Shown here: positions 17,999-27,128 of the stretch, in pieces
Layout: each line of letters opens with the position of its first letter
Numbering within the stretch: position 1 is the first letter of the stretch
NCBI GenBank assembly: GCA_964526475.1
Contig: CAZGKF010000005.1
Span: forward strand, 1 to 64,000
Length of the DNA: 64,000 nt
Direction of reading: 5' to 3'
Source of the DNA: CAYVTV01 sp964526475
GTDB taxonomy: Bacteria; Bacteroidota; Bacteroidia; Bacteroidales; GCA-2748055
The notes under the pieces: generated by a model
What the model saw: only the letters and a program-made list of their open reading frames with translations
Databases searched by the model: none
What the model was told of the DNA's origin: nothing
Program-made: the position numbers and the translations under genes

Positions 17999-19327
17999 AT
18001 GCTCACAGGACTTCCTCTATTATCAGTTTTCTTTTTTTCGATTATAGTATTACTCTTAATCGTTATTAAGCTTAAACTTAATCCCTTCCTTGCACTGCTT
18101 ATAATCAGCTATCTTACAGGTTTTGCTGTCAGAATGCCATTTGATGCCATAAATAAAAATGTCGCTGCCGGGTTTGGAAGCACACTTGAAGGAATTGGTA
18201 TTGTAATTGGCCTGGGTATAGTGTTAGGTATATTATTATCCAAATCAGGGGCAACAGAAAAAATTGCCCGTTCAATACTCAGCTTAACCGGTAATAAACA
18301 TGCCCCGCTGGCAATCTGCATTACAGGGCTGATTGTTTCCATCCCGGTATTTATGGACGCGGCATTTGTGATACTTTTTCCACTTGTACTGAGTATTTCA
18401 CGACTCACAAAAATACCGGTAATTACTTTAACAACCGCACTGGCCATAGGATTGATCACTTCACACAGCATGATCATCCCTACCCCCGGTCCGGTGGAAG
18501 TGGTAAATAGTCTGCAACCTAATATTGGCTCTTATGTAGGACTTGCATTGCTTATCTCCATACCGGCAGCGCTGGCCGGAGGGTGGTTATACGGTTTATA
18601 TATCGGAAAAAGGAATTATGGTGAATCATCACATAATTTTGAACGCGAAATGACAGATGATAATGTGAAATCACCCGGAGCATTCCTTTCCTTTGCCTGT
18701 TTACTTATGCCCATAGTATTAATATTACTTGGCAGCACTATTCGATTTTTATTTCCTGACGGAAATCTGATAATCAGAATAATAGCTTTTGCAGGAGATA
18801 AAAATGCTGCTTTATTAATAAGTGTTGTTTTCTCCATTATCACTCTAAGAAAATATTTGCTTGGCTCTGTCAACGAAATGATATCGGAAGCAGGCGAATC
18901 GGCAGGTATGATCATGCTCATAACCGGAGCAGGCGGAGCTTATGGTTTTATAGTAAACCAGAGTGGAATAGGAGCTTTCCTTGTAGATAGTATGGTAAAT
19001 ATGGATTTTCCTTTAATACTCACAGGATTCTTACTCTCTGCCCTGCTGAGGGCATCGCTCGGATCTGCAACAGTTGCACTTATTGCTACCTCAGCAATTA
19101 TCGGACCTTCCGTAGCAGGTCTTGAGTCATCATCCAATGTGTTGGTTACCATTGCAATCTGCCTGGGAGGAATTGGATTCTCACTACCCAATGATTCTGG
19201 ATTTTGGGTGGTATCACGCTTTGCGAAATTATCTATCAAACAAACACTGTCCTCATGGAGTGCAGGAGGAACTATCGCTGCACTCACAGGTTTTACCATT
19301 CTTTACATAATAAACTTGTTTATTTAA
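17999..19327 (+). CDS. GntP-family gluconate/sugar-acid:proton symporter
   Basis: 442 residues, almost entirely hydrophobic with roughly 12 to 14 membrane segments. Family marks include GIGIVIGLGIVLGILLSKSG, the VSIPVFMDAAFVILFPL segment, ITSHSMIIPTPGPVEV and LRASLGSATVALIATSAI. GntP permeases bring gluconate, 2-keto sugar acids or similar acids across the inner membrane with protons. Next to a rhamnogalacturonan system it may import uronic-acid-derived products released in the periplasm. It has its own promoter and therefore may be controlled apart from the sus operon. Confidence 0.9.
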   Translation: MLTGLPLLSVFFFSIIVLLLIVIKLKLNPFLALLIISYLTGFAVRMPFDAINKNVAAGFGSTLEGIGIVIGLGIVLGILLSKSGATEKIARSILSLTGNKHAPLAICITGLIVSIPVFMDAAFVILFPLVLSISRLTKIPVITLTTALAIGLITSHSMIIPTPGPVEVVNSLQPNIGSYVGLALLISIPAALAGGWLYGLYIGKRNYGESSHNFEREMTDDNVKSPGAFLSFACLLMPIVLILLGSTIRFLFPDGNLIIRIIAFAGDKNAALLISVVFSIITLRKYLLGSVNEMISEAGESAGMIMLITGAGGAYGFIVNQSGIGAFLVDSMVNMDFPLILTGFLLSALLRASLGSATVALIATSAIIGPSVAGLESSSNVLVTIAICLGGIGFSLPNDSGFWVVSRFAKLSIKQTLSSWSAGGTIAALTGFTILYIINLFI

Positions 19328-19361
19328 TAGTTTAATATTTTATGCATAGTAAGCGTTTTAA

Positions 19362-19513
19362 AAAACCTCTAAGCACACAAAGAAATACGAAGAGAAACGC
19401 AAAAAATTGATTCATAAAATTATGACAGAGAATGAATTATAAACGATTTATAACATGGGCTTTGAGCTCTTTGCGAGATTCCGATAGCTATCGGAACTTT
19501 GCGTGCTTTGCGG
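19362..19513. repeat. CGCAAAG-type inverted repeat carrying an inserted 18-base palindrome
   Basis: The left side has TAAGCACACAAAG and GAGAAACGCAAAA. The right side has CTCTTTGCGAG and CTTTGCGTGCTTTGCGGTTA, roughly its reverse complement. Inside the right side, TTCCGATAGCTATCGGAA at 19479-19496 is a perfect palindrome that interrupts the CTTTGCG pattern. No gene lies in this gap of 237 bases. Confidence 0.6.
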
Positions 19514-19564
19514 TTACAATAAATTATTTTTAAATTAAATTCCAATTCACATTATTATTAAGTT

Positions 19565-22147
19565 ATGAGAAAATTAAAAAATTCGTTTATAATCTGTATT
19601 TTATGTTTTTTTCTTCCATTAACAATTAAATGCCAGGTATTTAACCCATGGGGGAAAGGTGAATTCAAAGGAAGAATAGCCTGGAGTTCAGATGGAAACT
19701 ACTGTGATGAAGATGATTGGGGAGCCTCCCCTGTTGCACTGGCTATTTTTGCTGAATTCGGTGTTAAAGATAAACTGGTACATTTCGATTATAATAACAT
19801 AATGCCAATTACTGATAAAGAGTGGGAAAGACAACATGCAATATCTGTTCTTGGCGCTGCTACGCGTTACGGCTACTCAAAAGATATATTTGTCGATTGT
19901 CAGAAAGATTTAAAAGCAGCAGTAAATAGTATCGCTAAAGCAATAAATGCTTCCTCAGCAGATAATCCGCTTTATTTTATACTGGCAGGTCCAATGGAGG
20001 TACCTCTTCTGGGAATTCAAAAAGCCGACCCGGAAAAACTAAAATTTATTACCTGTATTTCGCATAATGCATGGAATGACGGGTACATGGATTATATTAG
20101 TCGTAAGCAAACCACCGATAAAAAGGTTGAATTTAATAAGCGGGATATAATCTCCATGGGTATAAACTGGATACAGATAACTGACCAGAATCAATTCCTC
20201 AGAACCAGTCCAAGGAATACAACATCTTATATAGAGCCTGAATGGAGACCCTGGTTCTGGATGCGGGATTCAAAAGACCCCAATTTGAGATTCATATTTG
20301 AAAGACTAATGCACTATAAAAGAGCTGATTGTTCAGATGCCGGAATGGCCTATTTTCTGATGACTGGTGATGAGGAGGGTGATATAGACAAATTGAAATC
20401 TCTTCTGGAGAACAAAATAGTTCCAAAACCTTTGCAGAGCCGAACAATCATCAGAATGGAAGCAGAAAATTTTGAAAAGTTTCAGAACTTTGATGTTTTC
20501 AGAGAAAGAGGGATATCACAACATCTGAGTATAATGTATTCAGGAGAGACTGAAGGTTACATAAGCACAAAATTCAAAGAGATTTATAGTCCTTTAAACA
20601 GTGATTATGATGTAGAATTCAGAATTCATTCAGAATCAGGCAGTGAAGCTGAATTTTGTTTATATGTCAATGGGGAAATGACAGCTGAGAGATGGAAAGC
20701 TTCCGGAACGGGAACGTGGCATACAGAAACAATCAGAGATATTCCTGTTGCTTATGGTGATGAAATAAGTATTAAAGTTATAAGCAAAATACCAGGAATT
20801 ATTAAACTGGATTATATCCAATTAACCGACCGCATTCAAAAAAATCCCTTTACCCGCCGGATTGCCGACCCACTTGATGATCCCAATGCACTTCCTGGAC
20901 AGATCATCATTGCAGGCGATCGACCCGGATATTTAAAATACAACGGCATACCCGGGCCAGCATATTTATGCGGACCGGATAACCCGGAAACTTTTGCCTA
21001 TGATGATTTTGGGCATTACAATACCAGAAAAGATTCCGGACAGGAAGAGATGATTAAAGTTATGGATGAAGCAGGTGTTAATGCTTTTCATTTTATTATC
21101 TGGAAAATGCAAAAAACAAATATAAAAGGCGAAGGAAATGACCTGCATAATCCCTTTATTGATAATGACCCTTCCAAAGAACTTGATCAGAAAGTACTTG
21201 ACAAATGGGACAAGTGGCTTGATCTGTTGAAAGAGGCAGGGATTACTGTTCATCTTGAATTTTATGACGATGCAACAGATGTTGAAATGATAGGATGGAA
21301 ATTGGACGATGCAGGAAACCTTCATCCTGATGAACATAGATTTATTACAGGAATTGTTAATAAATTCAAGCACCACAAAAATATTATCTGGGGAATAGAA
21401 GAAAGTCTCAATAAACCGCCCAGGGAGCGTGTCACCCATTTTAAAAAGATCGCTGACATAATTGCTGAAACGGATAATCATAACCACCCTATCCATTTAA
21501 GCTTCGTGATACCTAATGATCCGGAAGGAGACGATCCGGAGAACCCGGCTACTCCCGACGATTTCAAAGATCATCCCAACGCCCGGTTGGTTTCCTGGTT
21601 GCATATTCATAAACACGATGAAAATATTGAAGCACAGTATGAAGAGTACCTGAAATATTATCTGAGAGACTTCAGAAACTTCATAGTGATGACTAATGAA
21701 ACTTTCCGCCATCCCAACAGGGGCAGCGATTTTAGCCGGAAATATGTCTGGGCATGCGCAATGACAGGTATGCATAAACTGATCCCTTCCCATCGTCCAA
21801 ATATTACAAGGGATTTAATTCATCTGCAAGAAGATGGATATGTTGCCTCATTTATGGAAAAAACTGATTTTCACACTATGTGGCACCGGAACGACCTGGC
21901 AGCAGGCTCTGCAAAATGGGTTCTCGCAAATCCGGGTAATAGTTACATCCTATATACATATGACTATCAAGATAATATGGGTTTAATTGGAATGTTTCAG
22001 GGATGGTATGACCTCCTCTGGCTGGACACTGAAACGGGTGAAACTGTGTGGCAAAGAAACATCCTTGCCAAATGGGGTGAAAATACCTGGAAAAAACCTC
22101 CGACAATTGGTAACGAGATCGCTTTATATGTGCGTAAACGATATTAA
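19565..22147 (+). CDS. Three-module exported protein: nucleoside-hydrolase-like, carbohydrate-binding, TIM barrel (copy 1)
   Basis: 860 residues with a signal peptide ending near TIKCQ. Residues about 30-290 open with GRIAWSSDGNYCDEDDW and VALAIFAEFGVKDKLVHFDY, like the aspartate-rich calcium site and Rossmann-like fold of nucleoside hydrolases. Residues about 300-430 (RMEAENFEKFQNF, VEFRIHSESGSEAEFCLYVN, KLDYIQLTD) look like a CBM6-type sandwich. From about 440 a TIM barrel recalls apiosidase-like DUF4038/GH140 proteins: IIWGIEES (E612/E613) and VMTNETF (E712) are about 100 residues apart, as in clan A glycosidases. The end, WLDTETGETVWQRN, resembles their C-terminal sandwich. Function is inferred from folds only. 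Confidence 0.6.
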   Translation: MRKLKNSFIICILCFFLPLTIKCQVFNPWGKGEFKGRIAWSSDGNYCDEDDWGASPVALAIFAEFGVKDKLVHFDYNNIMPITDKEWERQHAISVLGAATRYGYSKDIFVDCQKDLKAAVNSIAKAINASSADNPLYFILAGPMEVPLLGIQKADPEKLKFITCISHNAWNDGYMDYISRKQTTDKKVEFNKRDIISMGINWIQITDQNQFLRTSPRNTTSYIEPEWRPWFWMRDSKDPNLRFIFERLMHYKRADCSDAGMAYFLMTGDEEGDIDKLKSLLENKIVPKPLQSRTIIRMEAENFEKFQNFDVFRERGISQHLSIMYSGETEGYISTKFKEIYSPLNSDYDVEFRIHSESGSEAEFCLYVNGEMTAERWKASGTGTWHTETIRDIPVAYGDEISIKVISKIPGIIKLDYIQLTDRIQKNPFTRRIADPLDDPNALPGQIIIAGDRPGYLKYNGIPGPAYLCGPDNPETFAYDDFGHYNTRKDSGQEEMIKVMDEAGVNAFHFIIWKMQKTNIKGEGNDLHNPFIDNDPSKELDQKVLDKWDKWLDLLKEAGITVHLEFYDDATDVEMIGWKLDDAGNLHPDEHRFITGIVNKFKHHKNIIWGIEESLNKPPRERVTHFKKIADIIAETDNHNHPIHLSFVIPNDPEGDDPENPATPDDFKDHPNARLVSWLHIHKHDENIEAQYEEYLKYYLRDFRNFIVMTNETFRHPNRGSDFSRKYVWACAMTGMHKLIPSHRPNITRDLIHLQEDGYVASFMEKTDFHTMWHRNDLAAGSAKWVLANPGNSYILYTYDYQDNMGLIGMFQGWYDLLWLDTETGETVWQRNILAKWGENTWKKPPTIGNEIALYVRKRY

Positions 22148-22215
22148 TGTGAATAATTTTAAACCAGTAAAACCCTGATCAAATTAAATAAAAATATTAA
22201 TCTAAAATTTGAGAG

Positions 22216-24780
22216 ATGAAAAAAATTAAAAATCAAATTATCATTATTATCACATGTTTACTTTTTACCCTAAACGCTAAAAGCCAGGTATTTAAACCCT
22301 GGGAGAACGGAGAGTTCAAAGGACGTATTGCATGGAGTTCCGATGGGAATTTCAATGATGAAGACGACTGGGCAGCCTCCCCTGTTGCATTGGCTATCTT
22401 TGCACAATTTGGCGTTAAAGATAAGCTGGTGCACTTCGACTATAACAATATCCGGCAGCAAACCAATAAAGAATGGGAGAAAATCCACGAAAATGCTATT
22501 CTGGGCGCAGCTAAAAGATATGGTTATGCGAATTCAATATTTCACAATTGCCGGAAAAACCTGGATGCTGCAGTGAACAGCATAGTCAAAGCTATTAATG
22601 CCTCATCCGAAGATAATCCACTCTATTTTGTTCTGGCAGGCCCAATGGAAATTCCTATTCTTGGGATTCAAAAAGCGGATCCAAAAAAACGAAAATATGT
22701 CACCTGTATTTCACATAACGTATGGAACGATGGGTATATGAGTGATTGGCTGACAAAACTTAACAAACGTGATGTAATTCCACTTGGTGTTAACTGGATC
22801 CAGATCACTGATCAAAACCAGTTCTTATTAACAACTCCCTGGAAAAAATTAGTCCAGGATTATGAATTGGAACCATGGCATTGGATGAGGGATTCGAAAG
22901 ACCCAAATGTGCAGTTCCTTTGGGAATGCTTACTTTCTGTAACCAGAGCCGATTGCTCGGATGCAGGAATGGCGCATTTTTTAATGACAGGTGATGAGGA
23001 GTCGGATATTGCAAAACTGAAAAGTCTGCTGGAAGACAAAATAGTTCCAAAACCCCTGGAAAGCAGGACAACTATAAGAATGGAAGCAGAGAACTTTAAA
23101 AATATTAAAGACTTTGAGGTTGAATACATCCGGGAAAGAGCAGCTTCGCAGTATATGAGTGTTCTGTATTCCGGAGAATCCTCCGGTGAGATATACACTG
23201 AGTTCAAAGAGATATATGTCCCGCAAAGCAGTAAATATGATGTGGAAGTCAGACTTTTCTCAGGATCCGATAGTGAAGCTGAATATAGTTTATACATTAA
23301 TGATCAACTGCAGGGAGAAAGTTGGAAAGCATCCAGACCTTCCAGCTGGCAAACAAAAAACATCAGAAATATCCCCATTAAATTTGGAGATAAAATCGGG
23401 ATTAAAGTAAAAAGCAAAATTCCTGGCAGTGTTAAACTGGATTATATTCAGTTAACCGACCGCATACAGAAAAATCCCTTTACCCGCAAAGTTACAGGTC
23501 CACTGGATGACCCAGCTGCACTCCCCGGACAGATCATTATTGCAGGGAAACATCCCGGATATCTGAAATACAACGGAATTCCGGGCCCGGCTTATCTCTG
23601 TGGTCCTGATAACCCGGAAACATTCCTTTATGATTATTTTGGTTTTTATAATACCAGGAAAGACTCAGGACAGGAAGAAATGATCCGGCACATGGATGAT
23701 GCAGGTGTTAATGCTTTTCATTTTATCATCTGGAGAATGAAGAGAACCAATATGAAGGGAGAGGGAGACGACGAGCATACGCCATTTATTGATCACGATC
23801 CATCAAAAGGACTGGATATGGAAGTGCTCGACAAATGGGACGGATGGTTGGACCTGTTTGAAGAAGCAGGGGTAACTGTCGATTTTGAATTTTACGATGA
23901 TGCTGCCAACCTCCGGAAAATAGGATGGGGCCTCGATGCGAACGGTGATCTTCACCCCGATGAGTACCGCTTCCTTACCGGAATCGTTAACAAATTCAAA
24001 CACCATAAAAATATTATCTGGAGTATTGAAGAAAGTAGTAATAAACCTCCAAGAGCAAATATTCCACATTTTAAAAAGATCGCTGAAGTCATTGCCGAAG
24101 CGGATAATTTTAACCACCCAATTAAACAAAGCTTTGTGGTCCCCGGGGATCCTGAAGGAGATTATCATGATAATGCGTCTGCACCTGATGATTATTTAGA
24201 AGACCCAAATATCGGGCTTGTATCCTGGCTTCACGTTCATCCGAACGGCGACGATATTGAAGCACAGTACCAGGAATATCTTAAGTATTACATAAGAGAC
24301 TTCCGGAATTTTATTGTGATGACAAATGAAACATACCGCCATCCTACAAACGGCAGTCCGAACAGCAGAAAGTATGCCTGGGCATGTGCAATGACAAAAA
24401 TGCATAACCTGAATGCCTATCACTATGCCAACAGACCTGGACGCCATGGAGTGCATCTGTACGAAGACGGATATATTGCCAATTTTATGGAAAAAACAGA
24501 TTTTCACACTATGTGGCACCGGAACGATCTGGCGGCAGGTTCCACCAAATGGGTGCTGGCAAACCCTGGTAATAGCTATATCCTTTATACATATGACTAT
24601 AAAGAAAATATGGGTGTAATAGGAATGTTCCAGGGTCGGTATGACCTTCTGTGGCTGGATACGGAAACCGGGGAAACAGTCGTGCAAAGAAACCTTCAGG
24701 TTAACTGGGGGGAAAATACCTGGAAAAAACCTGCAACAATTGGTAACGAAATTGCCCTGTATATAAAGAAACGTAACTAG
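22216..24780 (+). CDS. Three-module exported protein: nucleoside-hydrolase-like, carbohydrate-binding, TIM barrel (copy 2)
   Basis: 854 residues, 68 bases after copy 1 and clearly its paralogue over the full length. It shares PWENGEFKGRIAWSSDGN with small changes, QKNPFTRK, GPAYLCGPDNPET, TDFHTMWHRNDLAAGS and WGENTWKKP. The signal peptide ends near NAKSQ. The probable catalytic glutamates are kept at E605/E606 (IIWSIEES) and E705 (VMTNETY), and the DEDDW acidic site is kept. Length differences are small, mainly a shorter loop near residue 180. The long conserved core with changed loops suggests two enzymes with related but distinct substrates, produced together. Confidence 0.6.
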   Translation: MKKIKNQIIIIITCLLFTLNAKSQVFKPWENGEFKGRIAWSSDGNFNDEDDWAASPVALAIFAQFGVKDKLVHFDYNNIRQQTNKEWEKIHENAILGAAKRYGYANSIFHNCRKNLDAAVNSIVKAINASSEDNPLYFVLAGPMEIPILGIQKADPKKRKYVTCISHNVWNDGYMSDWLTKLNKRDVIPLGVNWIQITDQNQFLLTTPWKKLVQDYELEPWHWMRDSKDPNVQFLWECLLSVTRADCSDAGMAHFLMTGDEESDIAKLKSLLEDKIVPKPLESRTTIRMEAENFKNIKDFEVEYIRERAASQYMSVLYSGESSGEIYTEFKEIYVPQSSKYDVEVRLFSGSDSEAEYSLYINDQLQGESWKASRPSSWQTKNIRNIPIKFGDKIGIKVKSKIPGSVKLDYIQLTDRIQKNPFTRKVTGPLDDPAALPGQIIIAGKHPGYLKYNGIPGPAYLCGPDNPETFLYDYFGFYNTRKDSGQEEMIRHMDDAGVNAFHFIIWRMKRTNMKGEGDDEHTPFIDHDPSKGLDMEVLDKWDGWLDLFEEAGVTVDFEFYDDAANLRKIGWGLDANGDLHPDEYRFLTGIVNKFKHHKNIIWSIEESSNKPPRANIPHFKKIAEVIAEADNFNHPIKQSFVVPGDPEGDYHDNASAPDDYLEDPNIGLVSWLHVHPNGDDIEAQYQEYLKYYIRDFRNFIVMTNETYRHPTNGSPNSRKYAWACAMTKMHNLNAYHYANRPGRHGVHLYEDGYIANFMEKTDFHTMWHRNDLAAGSTKWVLANPGNSYILYTYDYKENMGVIGMFQGRYDLLWLDTETGETVVQRNLQVNWGENTWKKPATIGNEIALYIKKRN

Positions 24781-25084
24781 AATATTTTAAAACTATTCAG
24801 GTAAATTATTAGATTTGTAATAATAATAAAATGAGTCTGCTACGAAAAGTAAAAAATTCTGTTCACCATTGTTTTACCCCCCGACCTTTTAAAGGGGGGA
24901 GTATCTAATAATTTAAAGGGGGAGTGCTTAATAATGAGCAATTTACTTAAGTCCCCTTCCTTGCTTCCCAGAAGCTTCGCGAAGGCGAGTAGGGGAATCC
25001 AGCCTGCCGGCTGGCAGGTAGGGGTGAATTTACTTTCCGGAGTGCGCTCAAAAATGTATTTTATAAATCTTTAAACTTAAAAAT
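24781..25084. other. Gene-free stretch of layered repeats
   Basis: No supported gene. It contains C-run/G-run fragments (24877-24930), a TTCGCGAA-centred palindrome near 24973-24985 and the 16-base near-palindrome at 25003-25018. A perfect TAGATTTG (-7-like) word occurs at 24810-24817 but has no TTG at the right distance and is 268 bases from the next start. Confidence 0.55.
25003..25018. repeat. Near-palindrome CCTGCCGGCTGGCAGG
   Basis: CCTGCC and GGCAGG arms around GGCT. It is the same family as the perfect palindrome at 6260-6275. It separates GGGGAATCCAG from TAGGGGTGAATTT, which looks like an insertion into an older repeat. Confidence 0.7.
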
Positions 25085-25579
25085 ATGAAAAAATTAAAGT
25101 TATTATTCTTAATGTTGGGATTGGTCCCTTATTTTTACTTGGTATCCCATGCGCAACAACTTAAGCTGGCATCAAAACCTGTGCTGACGTTGGAAGTTTC
25201 TAAGGCAGTAGCAAAAGCAGCAGCCGAATATGCAAATAAAAATAACTGGAATGTAGTAATCGCCATTATTGACGATGGCGGTCACCTGTTATACCTGGAG
25301 CGTATGGATGGTGTGCAAACGGCAAGTATCGAAATTGCAATTCAAAAAGCGAAAACTTCAACAGGATTTAAAAGGAAATCTAAAGTATTTCAGGATGGTG
25401 TAAAAGGGGGGCGCACAGAGCTGGTAGCCTTACCTGTTGGTATCCCCTTTGAAGGAGGAGTACCTTTGATGTGGGATGGTCATATGATTGGGGCTATTGG
25501 CATAAGTGGTGTAACTGCCGAACAGGACGGAATGATTGCTGAGGCCGGGGCAAATTCACTTACTAAAATCGTGAAATAG
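25085..25579 (+). CDS. Exported GlcG/HbpS-family (DUF336) protein
   Basis: 164 residues. A signal peptide ends at SHAQ (about residue 24). The rest is one GlcG/HbpS domain: LEVSKAVAKAAAEYANKNNW, VVIAIIDDGGHLLYLERMDG, KAKTSTGFKRKSKVF, LPVGIPFEGGVPL and IGAIGISGVTAEQDG. Members bind haem or small ligands, and several are found beside glycolate, diol or aromatic catabolic genes; their chemical role is often unclear. The next gene, 70 bases on, encodes a transaldolase-family protein and may be co-transcribed. Confidence 0.85.
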   Translation: MKKLKLLFLMLGLVPYFYLVSHAQQLKLASKPVLTLEVSKAVAKAAAEYANKNNWNVVIAIIDDGGHLLYLERMDGVQTASIEIAIQKAKTSTGFKRKSKVFQDGVKGGRTELVALPVGIPFEGGVPLMWDGHMIGAIGISGVTAEQDGMIAEAGANSLTKIVK

Positions 25580-25649
25580 TTCTGCTTACCATTTTTTAGA
25601 TAATAATTTCAAAGAACAATTTATTGTATAAAACCTAATAAAAAGCAAT

Positions 25650-26705
25650 ATGATAAGTGATTATTTCAAGCGGGTAAGCCAGCTTACTCCAACAAAATTC
25701 TGGATTAATAACGTAACGCGCCAGGAAGCCCGGATGGCCATCGAGGCAGGGGCGGTTGGCTGTACCCAGAACCCCTCCTATACATGGAAAATGCTTACAC
25801 ATCCTACTGAAAGCGAAAACGCAAAGATGTTGATGAAAAAAGCAATAAATGAATCTTCAAATGACAATGAAGTGGAATGTATCCTTCAGAGGAAACTGGT
25901 AAAGGAAATAGCCGATATCTTTTTACCTGTATATGAAGCCTCTCAAGGTGCACATGGCTATGTGAGCATCCAGGGTGATCCCATACATGAGGAAGATCCG
26001 GAAGTCATTATCCACGAAGGAAGACTTAACCGTGAGATGGGCCCTAATGTGATGATAAAAATCCCTGCCACAAAAGCAGGACTGGAAGCAATGGATGTGC
26101 TGATCAGCGAAAATACACCTATCAATGCCACCGAAGTTATGGGATTAAGCCAGGCACTAGACATCTGCAGGATGTATGAACGGATCTCCATGAAAACAGG
26201 CAAAAAGCCAAAGATTTATTATTCGCTGATAACTGGTATTTATGATGAGTATCTGAAAAAATGGGTGGAAAATGAAAAAATTGACATTTCACCCGACATT
26301 TTATATATGGCAGGGCTTATAATTGCAAAAAAAACCTATCAGATAACCAAAGCACAATGGCCCGATATCGGTTATATCGGTGGCGGTGTTCGCGGACTTC
26401 AGCATTTTACTGAAATGGTGGGTGCCGACGTTTGTATTACCATGAACTGGCAGGGCCAGGCAGAAGAACTGCTTAAACTTAATAAACCTGTCGTTTCCCG
26501 CTTTTTCAATCCTGTACCTGAATTATTTGTTGATGAACTGCTTGAAAAAGTTACAGAATTCTCCAGAGCATATAAAATAAATGGACTTAGTGTGGAAGAA
26601 TATGAAGAATACGGCCCGGTGGAATATTTCAGGCATATGTTTATCGATGCATGGGAAAATGCACTGGAAGTTATTAAAAATGAAAGGAAAGAGGCTTCAA
26701 TATAA
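25650..26705 (+). CDS. Transaldolase-family protein
   Basis: 351 residues without a signal peptide, so cytoplasmic. It shows the transaldolase barrel: TKFWINNVTRQEARMAIEAG, GCTQNPSYTWKM at strand 2, VSIQGDP, and NVMIKIPATKAGLEAM, where K137 before IPAT is the expected Schiff-base lysine. NATEVMGLSQALDICRMYE follows. It is longer than fructose-6-phosphate aldolases (about 220) and nearer to true transaldolases, with an extra C-terminal region (YGPVEYFRHMFIDAWENALE). It may move three-carbon units in sugar phosphate metabolism or cleave a catabolic sugar phosphate. The position in a sugar-use region favours the latter, but this is not proven. Confidence 0.8.
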   Translation: MISDYFKRVSQLTPTKFWINNVTRQEARMAIEAGAVGCTQNPSYTWKMLTHPTESENAKMLMKKAINESSNDNEVECILQRKLVKEIADIFLPVYEASQGAHGYVSIQGDPIHEEDPEVIIHEGRLNREMGPNVMIKIPATKAGLEAMDVLISENTPINATEVMGLSQALDICRMYERISMKTGKKPKIYYSLITGIYDEYLKKWVENEKIDISPDILYMAGLIIAKKTYQITKAQWPDIGYIGGGVRGLQHFTEMVGADVCITMNWQGQAEELLKLNKPVVSRFFNPVPELFVDELLEKVTEFSRAYKINGLSVEEYEEYGPVEYFRHMFIDAWENALEVIKNERKEASI

Positions 26706-26948
26706 CACAAATTTTCATCATTTTTCCATATATTTAAGTGAACATTTATTATATCTGTAGTAAAAATAATACATAAATTGTAACTATACATCTTCCAGAC
26801 ACATGATAGGGAACAAATTTTTGTATTACGGAATGAATTGGATTTTGGTTATGGGAATATGTTATAACCATTATATACAAAGAATTTCAAAGGACTTTTT
26901 TTTTAATATCAAAACAGTAGTGTTCTAATAAATGTTATAAAGCGGTAC
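26706..26948. other. AT-rich spacer, nothing recognised
   Basis: AT-rich sequence between the transaldolase-family gene and repeat copy B. No coding frame, hairpin of note or clear promoter was seen. Confidence 0.5.
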
Positions 26949-27070
26949 AAAAACTAACTCTGTGGTTCTCTGTGAATTCTCTGCGAATCTCTGTGTAACA
27001 AAAAATAATTACACTGAGAGCCACTGAGAAGACACAGATTCACAGAGTGAATTCAACTCTTAATTCGCAT
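26949..27070. repeat. Quasi-palindromic repeat, copy B
   Basis: ACAAAAACTAACTCTGTGG opens the left arm and GTGTAACAAAAAATAATTAC forms the loop region. The right arm runs from ACTGAGAGCCACTGAGAAG to CACAGAGTGAATTCAACTC, with the tail TTAATTCGCAT at 27060-27070. The tail ends 58 bases before the next start codon, nearly the same distance as in copy A. Confidence 0.85.
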
Positions 27071-27128
27071 TAATATTTTAAAAATAAAAGAATAATAAAT
27101 CATTACTAATCATTTTATTTCTTCAAAT

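Noticed and set aside
22860..23297. Long minus-strand frame inside the second three-module gene
   Set aside because: It is a shadow of a strongly supported gene; its text has no recognised motif and no promoter.
24810..24817. Perfect TAGATTTG as a promoter for the GlcG/HbpS-like gene
   Set aside because: No TTG lies at the right distance upstream and the gene starts 268 bases later beyond several repeats.
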